A stretch of 64,000 nt of DNA from Linum tenue (GCA_946122785.1 CAMGYJ010000006.1:48256066-48320065); one strand, 5' to 3'; positions 1-12,748 are shown, numbered from the stretch's first letter. Numbers and translations are program-made. Notes: generated from the letters alone by a model not told the origin.

Positions 1-1
1 T

Positions 2-295
2 CTTGGGCGGCTCTTTTTCGCTGTACATGAGGATAATCGTTTGGAATTTGTAGAGCCAGAGTTGGTCAATGGAGCCTTGAGGATTCCACGAGCAGTAGTG
101 GAGGAGGGAGCCAGGTGGTGGGAGCACGCACTGGTTGGGCAATTCCTGGGTGAAGCGCCGTCGATTGCTGCTATTCGCTCATGGGCGAATTGGATTTGGG
201 GGCGCGAGGGGGAGATTAGGGTTGCGCAATGAATTCCTTATTCGTCTTTCAGTTCCCATCGGCTGAGGTCTACAGTTGGGCTTTCGAGGACCGAC
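2..295 (+). pseudogene. DUF4283 domain fragment of a retroelement ORF
   Basis: The frame is open from the window edge to the stop at 232 and reads as the DUF4283 domain seen at the N terminus of many plant LINE ORF1/gag-like proteins (pattern W-x3-LVGQFLG-x-APS ... WANWIWGR-x-G-x-I-x-V). The next part of the domain (LFVFQFPSAEVYSWAFED) is in another frame at about 236-290, so one small indel breaks the reading frame. No zinc knuckle or reverse transcriptase follows. The element was therefore truncated here, or the fragment was left behind by decay. The identification rests on domain pattern only. In host proteins the domain is thought to bind RNA, but that function is unlikely to survive in this copy. 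Confidence 0.6.
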
Positions 296-1516
296 TCCCA
301 ATCCCGACTCCGTCCATCGTCACCGTCACGTACACTGACGACGTGGGCCCCGCCGTTCCGCATTCCCCAGAACAAGGAGAAGACCTAGTGCTCGGAAAAT
401 AGACCAGACCGTTAGAAAAATCGTGGTCCGGACCGTAGACCGTTTAGTATGGTCTGGTCTGGTCCATGGTTTGTATTATTTATGTTTTGATTTTTTGGTT
501 TGGTCGGGTCTAGACCGCGGTTTACCGGACCAAACTGTGGACCCAACTGACTTGTCAATACGTGTTAATAGCTCATTCGACCACTCTCCCAACTCCCACA
601 ACGACCCCCAAGTCTCAACCTTAGTTTTGTGAATCTCGTCCCTCCTTCATTCACAACCACATTTAACCAGAGAGTAGAGATAATTGTGTATTCATATGAC
701 ATTATGTTAATGTTTATGACGTTATGTTGCAAGTTGGAATGCTTTTACTTTGTATATTTGTTATGTACTAAGAATTAGGGTATCAAAATGATTCATGCAT
801 GTTAGGATTAATGTGTTAAGGCAAATAACAATTATTTTTCTTGGTTATTGGTTCAATTTTTTGTGTGGGGACAAGGTGGATGCAACAGTAGTTAGAGATG
901 AAGATAATTAGGTTTTATTTTTTACTTTTTAATAATTTTGATAATGAGGTGAAAAATAAAAAATATTTATTTTTTATTTTTTTAAATTGTCACGTCACTC
1001 ATTTAATGGTCAACTATTGGAGTTGACCGCCACATCAACAAAAATTAACGGAGACTAACAACCAGTGACCAAATTTGATTTGAATTGTTAACCTAATTTA
1101 AGTAACTACTAATGGAATACATAATTTCAATAGCTAAGGTAAACTTTACTGGTCCATCCAAATAATTTTCCAATTTAGCGGTTAGCCATTTCCTTTCCAA
1201 CCATACCAATGTGCTGCTGCCTGCCTTTATGGACAGTTGGACACTCATCCCAATCAGGATTTCCAAATTCTACCGGTGCAAAATGGTGAGACGTGTCGGG
1301 TTACTATGGGGAGCACTCACCAGCTTCTAGATGAAATGATTATATGATAACTGATAAACGCACTGTAGACAGCATTTGTTCCCAGTGTAGTTGCAGATTA
1401 TACAAGGAATAGATCTTGATTTTCTCCTAGAGTACATTATGTGAGAGAAAATGCATGAAAAAAGAGAAAGAGGGAGGACATCATTTGAGAGAGGATGGCA
1501 TGACTCTGCAAATCCC
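296..1516. other. Intergenic, no gene seen
   Basis: AT-rich noncoding DNA between the DUF4283 fragment and the 3' end of NOT3. Positions about 410-545 contain repeated GGTCTG/GACCG words on both strands, which look like subterminal repeats of a decayed DNA transposon, but no clear terminal repeats were found. The part nearest 1500 probably includes the NOT3 3' UTR and poly(A) region. The stretch holds no ORF with recognisable similarity. Confidence 0.5.
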
Positions 1517-4500
1517 CTAGACGATCAGCTCGTCTTCGAGGTAATTGTACTCGAACGTGAACTCCGTCTTGATTCTCTGACACCTGAACAACGGGGCACA
1601 TAGATCACGAAGCCGACCATCAAGATTCCTTCATTAAAAAAGCCAATATGCGGTCTCGGGAATAAAAGCAAATTTCAAGAATCAACATACCATCCGTGTT
1701 GGTGATCATCATTGGCGATGTGGAAATCGAAATAGACATACGTCCCTTGTTCAAACTCGTCGGTGGCAACCTTGGGCTCTTCATGTCGCTGGAACCAGGT
1801 GTTGTATTTTCTGTGATATCTCCATGATCCCTTCTTCAGCTCCCTTGCTGCCAAATATTGTTGATACGTGTTCTGCAAACAGAATACATAACTCAGTAAC
1901 CCAATCGGCAGGGCTCAAATCAATTGAGACCGGAAACACATCGTAATCCTGTATCACCTGTTGGTAGTAAAATGCAAAGAACAAGGTGTCGGTGCCGTAA
2001 CTGTCAAGGGTCAGCCTTTCCCAGAAGGCAGGGTTATTTACAATGGGAGCCTGAACTTGAGGGAAGCTGGACGGTGTTACAGCAGGATGCCTCTGTAAAA
2101 GCATTAAATAGATACCATTAATAGAATCAGACTTTCCTGCACTTTCCTCCTTTTTAGAGACTTATAATAAGAAATAGAGTTTGGGACGAAAAAGTACTGG
2201 GATATAGCTCCTTGCACGCTCCGAGTCTTTGGGTTGAGGAAGTTTGTGATAAGCAGCCTCTAGCATCTGCAAATTGTAACTGTTGTCATGCAGTGGAACG
2301 GGACTCGCAGCAGGCGAGGCGAGACTATCGCCAATGGCACCAAGGTCAGCAATGCTTCTGCGACCGATGACACCTAAACCGCTTGTTGTTTGTGTAGAAG
2401 ACTGTAAGGGTTGCCCGGGAGAGAGATCGGTGTCTCTCGGCACTTGAACAGACAGCTCTGCCAAAGAGCTCGATACCTACAGAACATAGTTAAGAGCAAC
2501 TTAATGACCAACCATGATTAACATTTCGGTAATATTATCCACTTCGACTTTGCAATGAAAATGCGTTCATGTTGACTTGAAGTTCGACTTTGAGATCATG
2601 GTTTTATACATACATTGTCCATTGGGTGAGGAGCTTTAAGCTCATCCTCACTGATGAGACTTTTACCCAGTCCAGTTGTGGCAGCAGATTCAGAGGCCAA
2701 GTCATCGGTTAAATTCAGTGATTGCTGTTGCTCCTCGAGTTTCATATGACCAGCATCTACATATTTATGGGCAGAATTTTAATTGTAGGTCATTATAGAA
2801 ATGAACAGATAAGAATAAGAAGTGGTGCTTAGAGGGTACCACTATCTCTTATAGCATTCGGTGCCACAACTGGTTGACTAGACTGTTGATGAATTGAGTT
2901 TGACTGCTGCAAAGTAGTGGGTGTAGCATTGCTTAGCCCTGGTGCTTGAACGCTAAGCCCTAGAGTCGCTTGCGAGGAGAGGGATGAGCTTTGAGAGTTA
3001 TACTGAAAAATCCACGTGGCAATACCAACTTTTAATTATACAAGAAAACTGTAACCTCATTGAAGGATAAAGAAAAAACAAGTTCCACTCATATGAAATC
3101 ATAATGGACTAGGATCCAAGCAAGGAAGTGTTAGACCAAGTAGGAACTATGCTCAATGGCCGAGGATCAGCGACATCTGATCCTGGAACGACTTTGTGGT
3201 CCAACACAAGAAAGTGGAGCACCCAAAAGGGCTAATTGTCTCAAATGGTGGCCATAAATGTCAATTGGCCCAAGTAAACACAGAGAAGATAACCGATAAA
3301 GAAACAGACCTGTTGCAAAAGTGGGTTTTGTTGTGTTGGGAATTGCTTATGACTGCCACCAGGAAGAGGTGGCATGCCGAGAAGGTTGCTATGGCCTTGT
3401 TGGACTTGCTGAAAACGCTGCAAGAATTTCTCTCTCTGATCAGGGGCTATCTCAGTTCGAGCTCGAAATTGACCCTGAAACAAAGTCTTCAAGTTATTTC
3501 ACATGATGTCTGAGATAAGTCTGTATGCCAAAGAGGGATCCAAAACCCATAATCAATAGATAATGATGATACTTTTCAAGGCTGGAATCTGGCACTGATG
3601 CTTATCAATTATATCCTCAAAATAAGCACACATCAGTCTATTTTAGAGATCATATGCATTAGTTTGGAAGAAACGATTTACCGGTTCATTCTGAGTCTGA
3701 AATGAACTTCCAGGTCTCCATTGCATGCCAGGAACCACAGGAGGAGAGAAGACTCTGCCACCTAACCCAGCACCTTCATTGCCAGAATCTAGTACACCAG
3801 TTCCATCACTGGACATGCCAACTTGAGGCAAAATCATCCGATTACTTAATGGGGAATTCAAAGACTGAACCATTCCAGTGTTCACAATCCTATCATCAGT
3901 ACCCAAAATATTTCGCTTTGTCACATCAGAGACTGATGGTACTGCACCAAGGGCTCCATTGCTAGGAATTGTACTAGAAGTAAGAGGAATACTAGTTGGT
4001 GGCTGGCTTGTGAGGCCACCTCGGCCAATGCCCCTTGTTAGTCCAGGATCACCAAGAGTAGGTGATGGTCTACGTCCAGGGAAGCCGGCAGTTTCTTCAT
4101 CTTTTGCAGGAGTTGCAAGAGGAACAGGAGATGAAGGAACAGAAGCAGCAACATTTTCTACAGCCCCTCGAACAGGAGATGGACTTGGAATAACTGCAGG
4201 AGCAGCTGTCATGGCAGGTAATGGATTAGCAGGAACACTCACAGGAGTTACATGACTAACAGGCGGGGTTGACGGAACAGAAGAACCCAAGATGCTGCTC
4301 TTTGCAGGTGGGGTTCGAGCAACAACTTCAGAATTACTGTCTTGCGAAGCTGTATCATCAGCAGGCTCCTGGACAGGGGTGGTACTAACAACAGTCTGGA
4401 AAGAAAGCACAACAAGATTATTCATGGAGACAATGCAAGCAAGACTACTGATAAGACACATATACACACATACAGGCATTTGGGGTGGCGCAGGTGCTGT

Positions 4501-7291
4501 CAGGGAGGCAGACTTCAGGCTATGTACTGGTGCACCCTAAAAGAATTCAAAAGGTTTTACTACTTCAATGGAACATGAAACTATACTTGCATAACAGTTC
4601 ACCTCTAAATTGTTGTTCCTCATATATAAACAGAGAGGAGTGCTAATTTACCTTCACAAGACCAGGAGGAACAATTGTGACAAGATCTTCAAGGGATTCC
4701 ACTTTGTCTAATGGCAACGAGCTATAAAGCTCATCTACATCACTGAATTCATCAAAATCCTCCTACAACAGATGATAGAACAGCAGCAAAAATAACCTTC
4801 AGAAACTGGACTGCATCACTATATATGGTTGTCCAAACAACAGTGAAGGACTAAAAACAACCATAGCACTATTATACACAGTTGGAGAAACACCTGGTTC
4901 CGCTCCACATAGTCATCAATAAAGTCTTTAACATCGTTGACCTGCTCAGCACTCAACTCGTCATTATCAAGTAGCCTCAATATCAACTCTAGCTTCATTA
5001 TATGAGCCTTGTGCCGTTGAATAGATGCCTCTAAATGTGTCTGAGAACAAACCCAAGAAAGTCATCAATTTCCATACACTAACAGCAAATTTCAAAAAAA
5101 AAAAGCTGTTCCTTTATTGCTCACCAGTCTGGGTGGCCTTGTCTTTCCTTTCTTCACGGTGAGACCTTCTATTTCAGCTTCAAAGCTATCAATCTGGGAT
5201 TCTAACTCGCTCACCTACTCAAGTGCAAAACAAGTCACAACAATCAGTTAACCATTAGTTCGAAAAGTTCACATGCAATTCTTCTATGCAATGAATTTAA
5301 AGGTATCACATAAACTATTTACAGCTAACAACAGCGACAAATGCTCCCTTGGAAGGCATTGACGGGACAGAAAGGACCAATATCTCTAAAAACTCTTATG
5401 ACTCGGGTTGACATCCTTGTATTGAATCATTTGACAACTTGTCAAACATGCGGAGTCCTCAAGGTTCAAAAGCAACCAAATGCAAGTTTTATGGATGGCA
5501 GATCTTGCAGATACGCAGAATGCAGATTCAATTGTTTTTGCAGCATTATTAAGCCAATGACCAAATCGCTCCTCTTTTCACATGAAACTATAGCACCAGC
5601 AGTTAGGGAAAAAAACATGAATCGATAATTTGCTATTTTCACGTACCGAATTGTTCAGCCAATCCCTTGTCTCTGATTTAGCCTTCTCCCTTGGATCCTA
5701 TAAGAAAACACAGAAAAGAATAATGCAAACAAAACAATTTCCAAGCACGATAAGCGATCTTTTATTTATTTATTTATGAACCATATAATGAGTAATGTTA
5801 TCCATTTAAAGATGGAAGAATATCAAAAATCCCTAGTTTCACAAACAAATAAATAGGGGGCAAACAGAGTACACGATAAAATTGATTATAATGAGGCGAC
5901 AAAACTATATAGTTGCCAGATCAATCCAATGGGAAGGAAACTTATTACTAAACCATTGATAATTTGATACCATATCAAACACAATACTTTTATAGGCATC
6001 GCCTCTGATGTTAGACAAACCAGTACATTAAACACAAAGAAGGTCAAGATAAGCTCGGGCATCAAACATGAAAACAAGATGATATAAGCTTAGAGACTTA
6101 CAGTTTTAGGTTGTTGACCAAGCCCTTCTTTTGAGAATGCTTTTGTCTTAGTTTCCTTTTCGCAGATCTTAAATCTTTCCATTTCACGTTCAATCAGCTT
6201 ACGAGCATCCACCAGTGCCTGTTCATAAGAGGCGCTAACCTATTGCACAAGAATCCAAAAATGAAAAAGAAAACACTCAGCTGCTATATCACAGGACATT
6301 ATACAGTAAAACAAAGCACCAGAGTAACGCAAGCAAGTGCAGCAAAGCAGGTTTCAACCATGTGATGCCTGCTCTCAAAACTATGTCAGACCTAAACCCT
6401 TAGAATGGATTAGCTATGTGTACTAAACTGAGAACAAACCAAAGCTTTTAAGTAACACAACCTTAGACGTTCCATCTCATCCTCCTGTCAGCTATATTTC
6501 ATCCTATTCCAATTGAAGATGTACGAGCTAGCATGGTCCATTTGCTCCAAATCTCAAGACAATTAAACAGCTACCATATCCGAAAGACCATGAATTCAAC
6601 AAGATGAAAGACAACTGACCTTTTTATCCTTAATCTCGCTAGACTGGATCCATGTCTTGATCTGGTCTCTGTATCTCTGCAGTTTCTTGATCTCCTTTTT
6701 CAAGTCTGCCTCAAACTTCTCTTTCTGATTTGCATTGTCGGTATCATAAACCTAGAATAACAATGGATCATATAAGGAACGAAAATGCGGCCCGGGAGAC
6801 TATTAAGAGATATAATAACACAGATAATGAAGCCGATCAACGAGGTTTCCTTGTTCATTCATCATATCTAATACGGAAATTGGATCCTGTGCTTTCACAC
6901 CATGGATATAGCTGCTCGTTCGAATTCTTCATTTCAACAATACGACCAAAAGAGAACTAACGCTTGATTGCGGCAAAACCAGTACGAACTCCTAGACAGT
7001 CAGGAATTCAAAATGAAACGCTTCAATAGTCTGCATTGTGTCTCAATTCCAACTCTATTCCGGCATTCCAAGCCAAAGTTCATAAAACAGATGGAAATCC
7101 TCGAGTTCGCACGGTTCAAATTTCTTCCGCAGGCAAACGGAAGGAAACAACGTCGAAACAAAAAGACAACTAGAAGGAGAGAGAAGATGGCGAGAGACCT
7201 TGTTCCAGATGCTGTCGAAGACATCTACACCTTCTTGAACCTTCTTCAGTACCCGATCGATCTCTCCCTGTAGCTTCCGACTAGCTCCCAT
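1517..7291 (-). CDS. NOT3: CCR4-NOT transcription complex subunit 3 (NOT3), 16 exons
   Basis: Scaffold subunit of the CCR4-NOT deadenylase complex, acting in mRNA decay and gene regulation. Coding exons on the minus strand: 7199-7291, 6620-6751, 6102-6239, 5647-5697, 5125-5214, 4894-5040, 4652-4762, 4474-4536, 3682-4395, 3310-3474, 2840-3002, 2614-2756, 2198-2476, 1958-2092, 1691-1872, 1517-1583. All introns are GT-AG and phases agree, giving 2673 nt and 890 residues, close to plant NOT3. The N-terminal Not3 coiled-coil domain (starts [20 protein letters not shown], residues 1 to about 235) is followed by a long Ser/Pro/Thr-rich linker, mostly the 714 bp exon. The C-terminal NOT2/3/5 box has motifs [21 protein letters not shown] and ending EDELIV-stop. 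The ATG at 7291 is fixed by the conserved N terminus. I see no stops or frameshifts, so the gene looks functional. Identity is very secure; exon ends are by eye. Confidence 0.96.
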
Positions 7292-7726
7292 TGCCTAAGG
7301 ATCTTCAGAATTCCACTCTTCGTCTGGTTATCATTCAAGGAAATAAAATGCGATGGCTGAATCGGAACTGCAGTGCAATGAAGTTGAGAGTCTGTGGTGT
7401 TCTAAGGATTTAGGGTTTCAGTGTTTCCTGTTCTCGGTTGTGGAGTTGGGGCAGATTAGCGACGATAACTGGACGCCGATAGACGGAATGAAGCACACCA
7501 GAAACGAAGAATGGTGGGCGGAAAGAGGAAACGAGTTGCTTTGAGTTGGGCCTGGGCGTTTGGTCCTATGCATATTGTACACTGGGCTTGTAGTGGGCCG
7601 TTTTGCTCTTCAATTAACTCCAGCCAGCCTGTTGGAAAATGGACTTTTCTTATGCTTTTGGGCTATTTGCAAAATGCACCTACAGGGCCCATCAATGACA
7701 AACGATACTTTTCATGAGGGTCCATT
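7292..7726. other. NOT3 upstream region
   Basis: Holds the 5' UTR and presumably the promoter of the minus-strand NOT3 gene. No clear TATA box was identified. The region ends where the hAT-like element begins. Short ORFs on both strands show no recognisable domain. Confidence 0.45.
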
Positions 7727-8389
7727 AGGGCGGGTGGGCAATGACCACACCACACCATATTGATATGCACCGCACCGCACCGTATATTAGACGCAATTTA
7801 ATTGGTGTGGTCAAACTAAACTGTAAAACTAGGCGGTTTGGACCGTACTGCATAATTGATCGCAATGTATTGAATGTAATATGAACTATGCATAATTGAA
7901 TTGACAAATATGAATTCACTTTCTATACTCATAATCCGTAATTATAAGAAAAATGAATATTTAAGATCTTACCTAGTAATGACTAATCTTATATGAATCC
8001 GTTAATTATTTTTCTAATGACATTAACCACTCAAAATTATTAAAACAGACAAATTTTATACGAAGTACGTATTTCATTTTAATTTTTCTTTATTCTTTCC
8101 AAAAAATTGTCCTTAATCATAAAAATTCGAACATACAATATATAAACCATAAAATCGCTAATAAATGACAAAAATCAATATATCATTTATAATAAAAAGT
8201 TGGAACAACTAATCAAGTAAAATTCAATTATATCTCCTCTCTTCTTTTCCGAAGTAGAATAAAGAACTACAACTCTACAAGCCAGTCCCCGTAGCCACCA
8301 AACAGTCGGCCGCCACCAGACCCACTCAGCGTCGTCGCCATCGTGAATCTGAATCGACATTGTTAGTGCTCCAAAGCTGCAAATGAAGC

Positions 8390-8897
8390 TGTTTGAGTCC
8401 AACTGAGAGTAGGAGTGAGACTCCGAGGAAGAGGGGAGAGAAATACGAGTGAAGTGAGTTTATGATCAGTTGATGGCAAAGACGTAGGGAAGAAGGTTGA
8501 GAGAACGAGATTCTTAGAGAGATAAGTTGTTGTGTATGTGAGAGAGTCGAAAGATCGATCCCTTTACCTACCGTAGTAAATGCTCTATTTATAGTACATT
8601 GTGGTAAGTGGATATTTAATGCGACAAGACCCCTACGTGTGTCAGAAAACTAGGCCATGCTTTAGGCCATAATTCTACCTAGGACTAGGACTAGGACATG
8701 ACTCCTCCTCCTTCAGAGGGTACGACGCCGTTCCACACGGCTCCCTTTCTCAGTGCAAACTGGGCGAAACGACGACGGTTCGGAGCAGGGTAAAACGGTG
8801 CCGATTTATGCTTCGCTTGTTCGCGGACGTGCCTGTGCTCGCGGAAGTCTCTCGGTCATTCCACTCGCGCGGCGGGATCTGGGCCACATCCCCAACA
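8390..8897 (-). repeat. Tat element 3' LTR
   Basis: 508 bp, starts TGTTTGAGTCC and ends CATCCCCAACA on the plus strand, matching 17164-17671 with about 3 substitutions. A TATAAATAG box lies on the minus strand at 8585-8593. As the element is on the minus strand, this left copy is the 3' LTR. Confidence 0.93.
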
Positions 8898-8911
8898 ATT
8901 GCCCCCCATCA
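8898..8911 (-). other. Polypurine tract of the Tat element
   Basis: On the minus strand the sequence immediately before the 3' LTR reads TGATGGGGGGCAAT, a typical plus-strand priming site for Ty3/gypsy elements. Confidence 0.7.
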
Positions 8912-8999
8912 GGGGGTATTCTGTGAATGCCGCCTGGTCTTGTCTTGTGCGTCTGACCTGATCACGCGTGCTCCTCGCTCGCTCTTCCGTGCCTTCGCA

Positions 9000-9310
9000 A
9001 GTTCCGCGCCCGGTTGTGCACGCTTCTTACTCACTCCTCCGCGCCTTCGACAGTTTTGCGCGTCATAGCTTAGATTTCTGGGTTTACTTTTGTTCCGCGG
9101 GTACGTCACGATTGTGGCTCGTATTGGCGGACGTGCGTCTTTGCGCACTCCTTGGTCATTCCACTGCGCAGTTTTGTGTCCTATGTGCGCGCTCCTTACC
9201 CATTCTTCTATTCTTCCGCGCCTTCGACAGTTTTGTGCGTCAGAGTTTTGATTTTTGGGCTTATCCTTGTTCCGCGCGTCATAGCTTTGCTCGTTTCATT
9301 GCGCCTCCAT
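9000..9310. repeat. Imperfect direct repeat in the Tat 3' noncoding region
   Basis: The phrase CGCGCCTTCGACAGTTTTG followed by GCGTCA recurs with a spacing of about 180 bp (near 9044 and 9219), and CGCGTCATAGCTT recurs near 9059 and 9276. The repeats lie between the 3' LTR and the presumed promoter of the antisense gene. Confidence 0.5.
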
Positions 9311-9553
9311 TTATCTCTGCGTGGGGTATTTTTGATTTCTTTTGTTTTTTGGTTCCGCGGGTACCCCATGCCCCCCAGGCGGTGTGCGTACCTACGATTC
9401 ATAGGTGTGCGTCACCGGCTAGTCCTACGATTCATAGGTGATGACGTGGCACTCTGACGTCCACTCGTTTGGGCGGTGGCTTTTGAAATTCAAACGTTAC
9501 TGACGTTTCCGGTTCCCGAGGTGCTTTGGACTCTTCGGTTGCCTCTGTGTGGG

Positions 9554-9560
9554 TTATAAG
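9554..9560 (+). promoter_or_regulatory. Possible TATA box of the antisense gene
   Basis: TTATAAG lies about 165 bp before the ATG at 9722, on the plus strand, opposite to the retrotransposon's own transcription. It is followed by a CT-rich leader, as in plant 5' UTRs. Inference from position only. Confidence 0.35.
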
Positions 9561-9721
9561 TACTCCTCTTTTTACTGAGAGGATTTACTTTCTCCCTCAT
9601 TTGTGATCTTTTCCTCATTTGTGTTTTCTCCTGCATCGTTTTTCCTCTGCCGAAGAGATTATTCTCCTACTCCGACGACCCCAATCTTTGGTATTGTTCG
9701 TAGCATTTTTTCAGAAGTACA

Positions 9722-12292
9722 ATGGCCAGCGGTGATGCGAATCGTGAGATCGAGGTCGTAGCAGTCGAAGAAGGTAATCTTTCTCCTTTATCTCGTGTGT
9801 CTGCTGATCCGTCGTTGGCTCTGGACGAGCCCGATTACAATCGTGACGGCGGGGCAGACGGCGGCGGTGTTCCGGCGACGCCATCGTTCGACGGCGACTC
9901 TGGGAAGGATGCGATGTATGATTTCTCCGACGCCGGTGAGATGAGCCGGGGTGAGGCAAATTCGCGTGCGCGGGGGGTGCTAATAATCAGGCGAGATCGC
10001 AATCATGCGAGCGGATCGGGCGCTGCTCCTGTTGACGCGCCGGAGGCGTCAGAGACTTCATCCGAGCCGGTTTGCTTGTCTCGCGTCACGGAGGCAATGA
10101 GTCGGCTCGGGATGCGCGGAGTGGGGGTCGAGTATACGATCCTAGATTGGGAGGATATGTTTGAGGCGGGGTAGGTCCCGTGCGACAGCCTGGTGCGCGG
10201 GCCGGACCACGTGTCTCTGTACGGGCGGAGAGAGGTAACTGACCTGGTGCGCGGGTTGGGGTTGCCCCCCAACTGGCAGTACGCAGTTCCTTCCGAGCGG
10301 AGCAGAATTGGTAATTGCCCCCCAGGTTGGTTCGGCGTTTACTCAGAGTATTGGCGGATGGGTTTCAAATTCCCCATCGACCCCTTGATGTGCTCTCTCT
10401 ACCGGCGCGTGGGTTGTTCTGTCGCGCGGTTCTCCCCATCCGTCATAATGCACGCCTCTTGCCTCCGCCTCATTTGCAAGAGGTTGAAGATTGAGCCCAC
10501 TTATGGGATTTTTCGAAAAATTTACAAGTTGAGGGGGCCCACGGAGACAAGCGACTATCTCTCGATTAGGCGGCGAGACAAGCGGCCCGAGGGGTATGTG
10601 TATGGATCCCCGAAGTTGGAGAAGGACTAGTTCGAGCGGTTCTTCTTCGTGAAGCCTACCCCGGGCGAATGGTCCGCTGAGTACGTCGAGGAGCCCACAT
10701 CCTGGAAGAAGGAGAATGTGCGCAACTTTGAATCCGAGTTGGGAAAATACGATGGGCTCGACGCCGAGTATGAGGCTTGCATGCCTCATAGGATAAATTT
10801 ATACTCTAGCGGCGTCCGCGCGGCTTGCTTGGAAGAGCTTTTTGCTGACGGTTAGTTATTTTTCTTTTGTTCTTGCATTCTGTCATATTAACGGCCGTCT
10901 TACGACTTATTGGCGCAGGTGTTGATTTCTCGTCACTGGCAAGCATGATGTCGGTGGACGATGTGGTGAAGCCTTCGCGTGCCGCGCGTGGCGAGAAGAA
11001 GAGGCGGAAAGAGGCCGCTCGTTCTGGTGGCACGAAGAGGAAGGAAGCTGAGGAGGTTGTTGCTGCGGACAGACCTCAGAAGGCCGCGCGGGTGAATGAG
11101 CAGCCTTCGCCGTCGGTGCAAGCGTCGCCGATAACAATTGTTTAGCCCGCGGGCCCGACGGGTGAGGCTGTGAGTCAGGGGGTGCAAGTAAGTAGGCCTC
11201 CACGCGCTGATAAAGGAACGGCCGCCGGAGGGTCCGGGGCGACCGTTCAGCAAACGTTGCCGGGGATGACCACCATCAATTATTATCGGGACGTGCGGTT
11301 TCATACGGGCGCGACATGCAATTCTACCGCCGCCCAGGACTCTCTCCGGGCGCTCGGGCCGGTTCTCAGTGTTCCTCCGCGACTGGAGAAGTCTGACCCG
11401 TTGTGAGACCTGGCTCAGGTCCACTTTGCGGTGAGTTAGGGTCGGGTTGCTTGTACTTTGTTTTGTCTGTACTTTGTTTTGTCTGTGTTGTTGAATTTGG
11501 CTAAGTCTTCTTCCGCTGTTGGTGCAGGGTTTGATGTCAACCTTCCACGCTCAGTAGGAGCGCGCTCGAGATCGCGCAAAGCTGAAAGCCGATGAGTCCC
11601 GAATCGTGCAGCTGGAAGGCAAGCTGGCGGGCGCTGAGGGCCGCGCGACGTTGGCCACAAACAAGGCTAACGAGGCGCTCGAGCAACTCGCCGTATTGCA
11701 AAGTAAGTTGGAGGAGGATGTGAATGCTGTGAAGGCTCGTGTGCGGGAGGAGCTGCGGAGCGAGTTTGAAGAAGAAAGGAAGCGGTTGGCGGATGAGAGG
11801 GAGCAGGAGAGGAAGGAGTTGGAGTCCGCTCACGCGGACAAGTTGAAGCAGGTTCGCGACGAGCTTCAGAGCGAGAAGGAGGATCTGGTCCGCATTCACA
11901 ATGTCGCTAAGGCGGAGGCTGTGCGGGAAGCGCAAGCGGTGGCTGTCCGCCAGTACAAATATTCCCTTGCATTTGGGAAGATTATGGCGGATGCTATGAC
12001 CAAAGCGGTGATCGCAGTGGGTAAGAAGGTGAGGTCGGAGAATCCCAGCTATCAGTGGGACACGCGCGCGATGGTTCAGCACGTGCAAACGTGGCTGCGC
12101 GAGAAGAAACTGTTGGAGTCGAACTCGGAGTCAAAGGAGGAATCGGAGTCTGAGGGGGAGGAAGCCGAAGTACGCGCGAAGATAGTGGACGAAGGCGGTG
12201 CGTCCAGCGCGGGTAAGGAAGGGGAAGCAGATGCAGCGGCGACTGATGCAGCAGCGACTGAGGATGTGGAGGCTGAAGAGCAGGCCATTTGA
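9722..12292 (+). pseudogene. Antisense gene of the Tat element (putative gypsy-type transposon domain plus coiled coil)
   Basis: Three exons read in one continuous frame if stops are ignored: 9722-10850, 10919-11430 and 11528-12292, with GT-AG introns of 68 and 97 nt. Exon 1 carries a region like Pfam 'putative gypsy type transposon' (PF04195), with motif GWFGVYSEYWRMGFKFPIDP near 10329-10380. Exon 2 is basic and Ser/Pro-rich. Exon 3 is a long Glu/Lys/Arg coiled coil with an acidic C-terminal tail. Five in-frame stops occur: TAG 10172, 10628, 11143 and 11555, TGA 11404. Each can be explained by one C-to-T change in CAG or CGA. The family has no established function. It sits tail to tail with integrase. 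The alternative, that it encodes several short proteins, is less likely because the frame matches across all stops. Confidence 0.75.
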
Positions 12293-12502
12293 TGTCTAGC
12301 TACTTTATGTGAATTTCTCTTTTGTTGAACAACTTGTTGCGCGGGATACGCGCTTTTGATGTACTTTTTTATGTTCCCGTTTGTTAAATCCAAAAGTACT
12401 TTCACTCCTTCTTTCTTGAGTGTTGTGTGGGTTCCTCTTTTATCTGAACAATTGGTTGTGCGGTCAGTGCTATTAGCTGGATTCTTTACGTGGTTTATTA
12501 CC

Positions 12503-12748
12503 AGCGTTTACGTTCTTTTGCGCGGGGCGTGGACGCGAATAATTTATTATTATCGCTATATTCGAACCATGTGCACGATTCATGATCAGCGACACGTTCT
12601 TTTGCGCAGAGCGCGGGCGCAAATAATTCGTGATTATTGCTATGTTATGAACTGTATGCGTGATTCATGATCGGCGTTTCCGTTCTTTTGCGCAGAGCGC
12701 GGGCGCGAATAATTCGTGATTATTGCTATGTTATGAACAGCCTTTATA
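12503..12748. repeat. Three tandem copies of an about 85 bp repeat
   Basis: CGTTCTTTTGCGC begins units at 12511, 12595 and 12681. Each unit continues with a CG-rich stretch, AATAATT-TATTATTATCGCTAT/ATTCGTGATTATTGCTAT, and GATTCATGATC. Copies 2 and 3 are nearly identical. The array lies between the convergent 3' ends of integrase and the antisense gene. Confidence 0.8.

Noticed and set aside
950..985. Inverted AT-rich run as a terminator or hairpin RNA gene
   Set aside because: Simple A/T composition explains the symmetry.
7740..7860. Candidate CRISPR-like or satellite array from repeated CACCGCACC words
   Set aside because: Words are short, irregular and in both orientations, fitting hAT subterminal repeats.
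10343..10789. Long minus-strand ORFs opposite the antisense gene (also 11537-12088, 12076-12405)
   Set aside because: Shadows of the plus-strand gene in high-GC sequence; no domain pattern, and the plus frame has the coiled coil and recognised motif.
9720..12292. RNA editing restoring the five stops
   Set aside because: C-to-U editing would create, not remove, such stops, and nuclear transcripts are not edited this way in plants.
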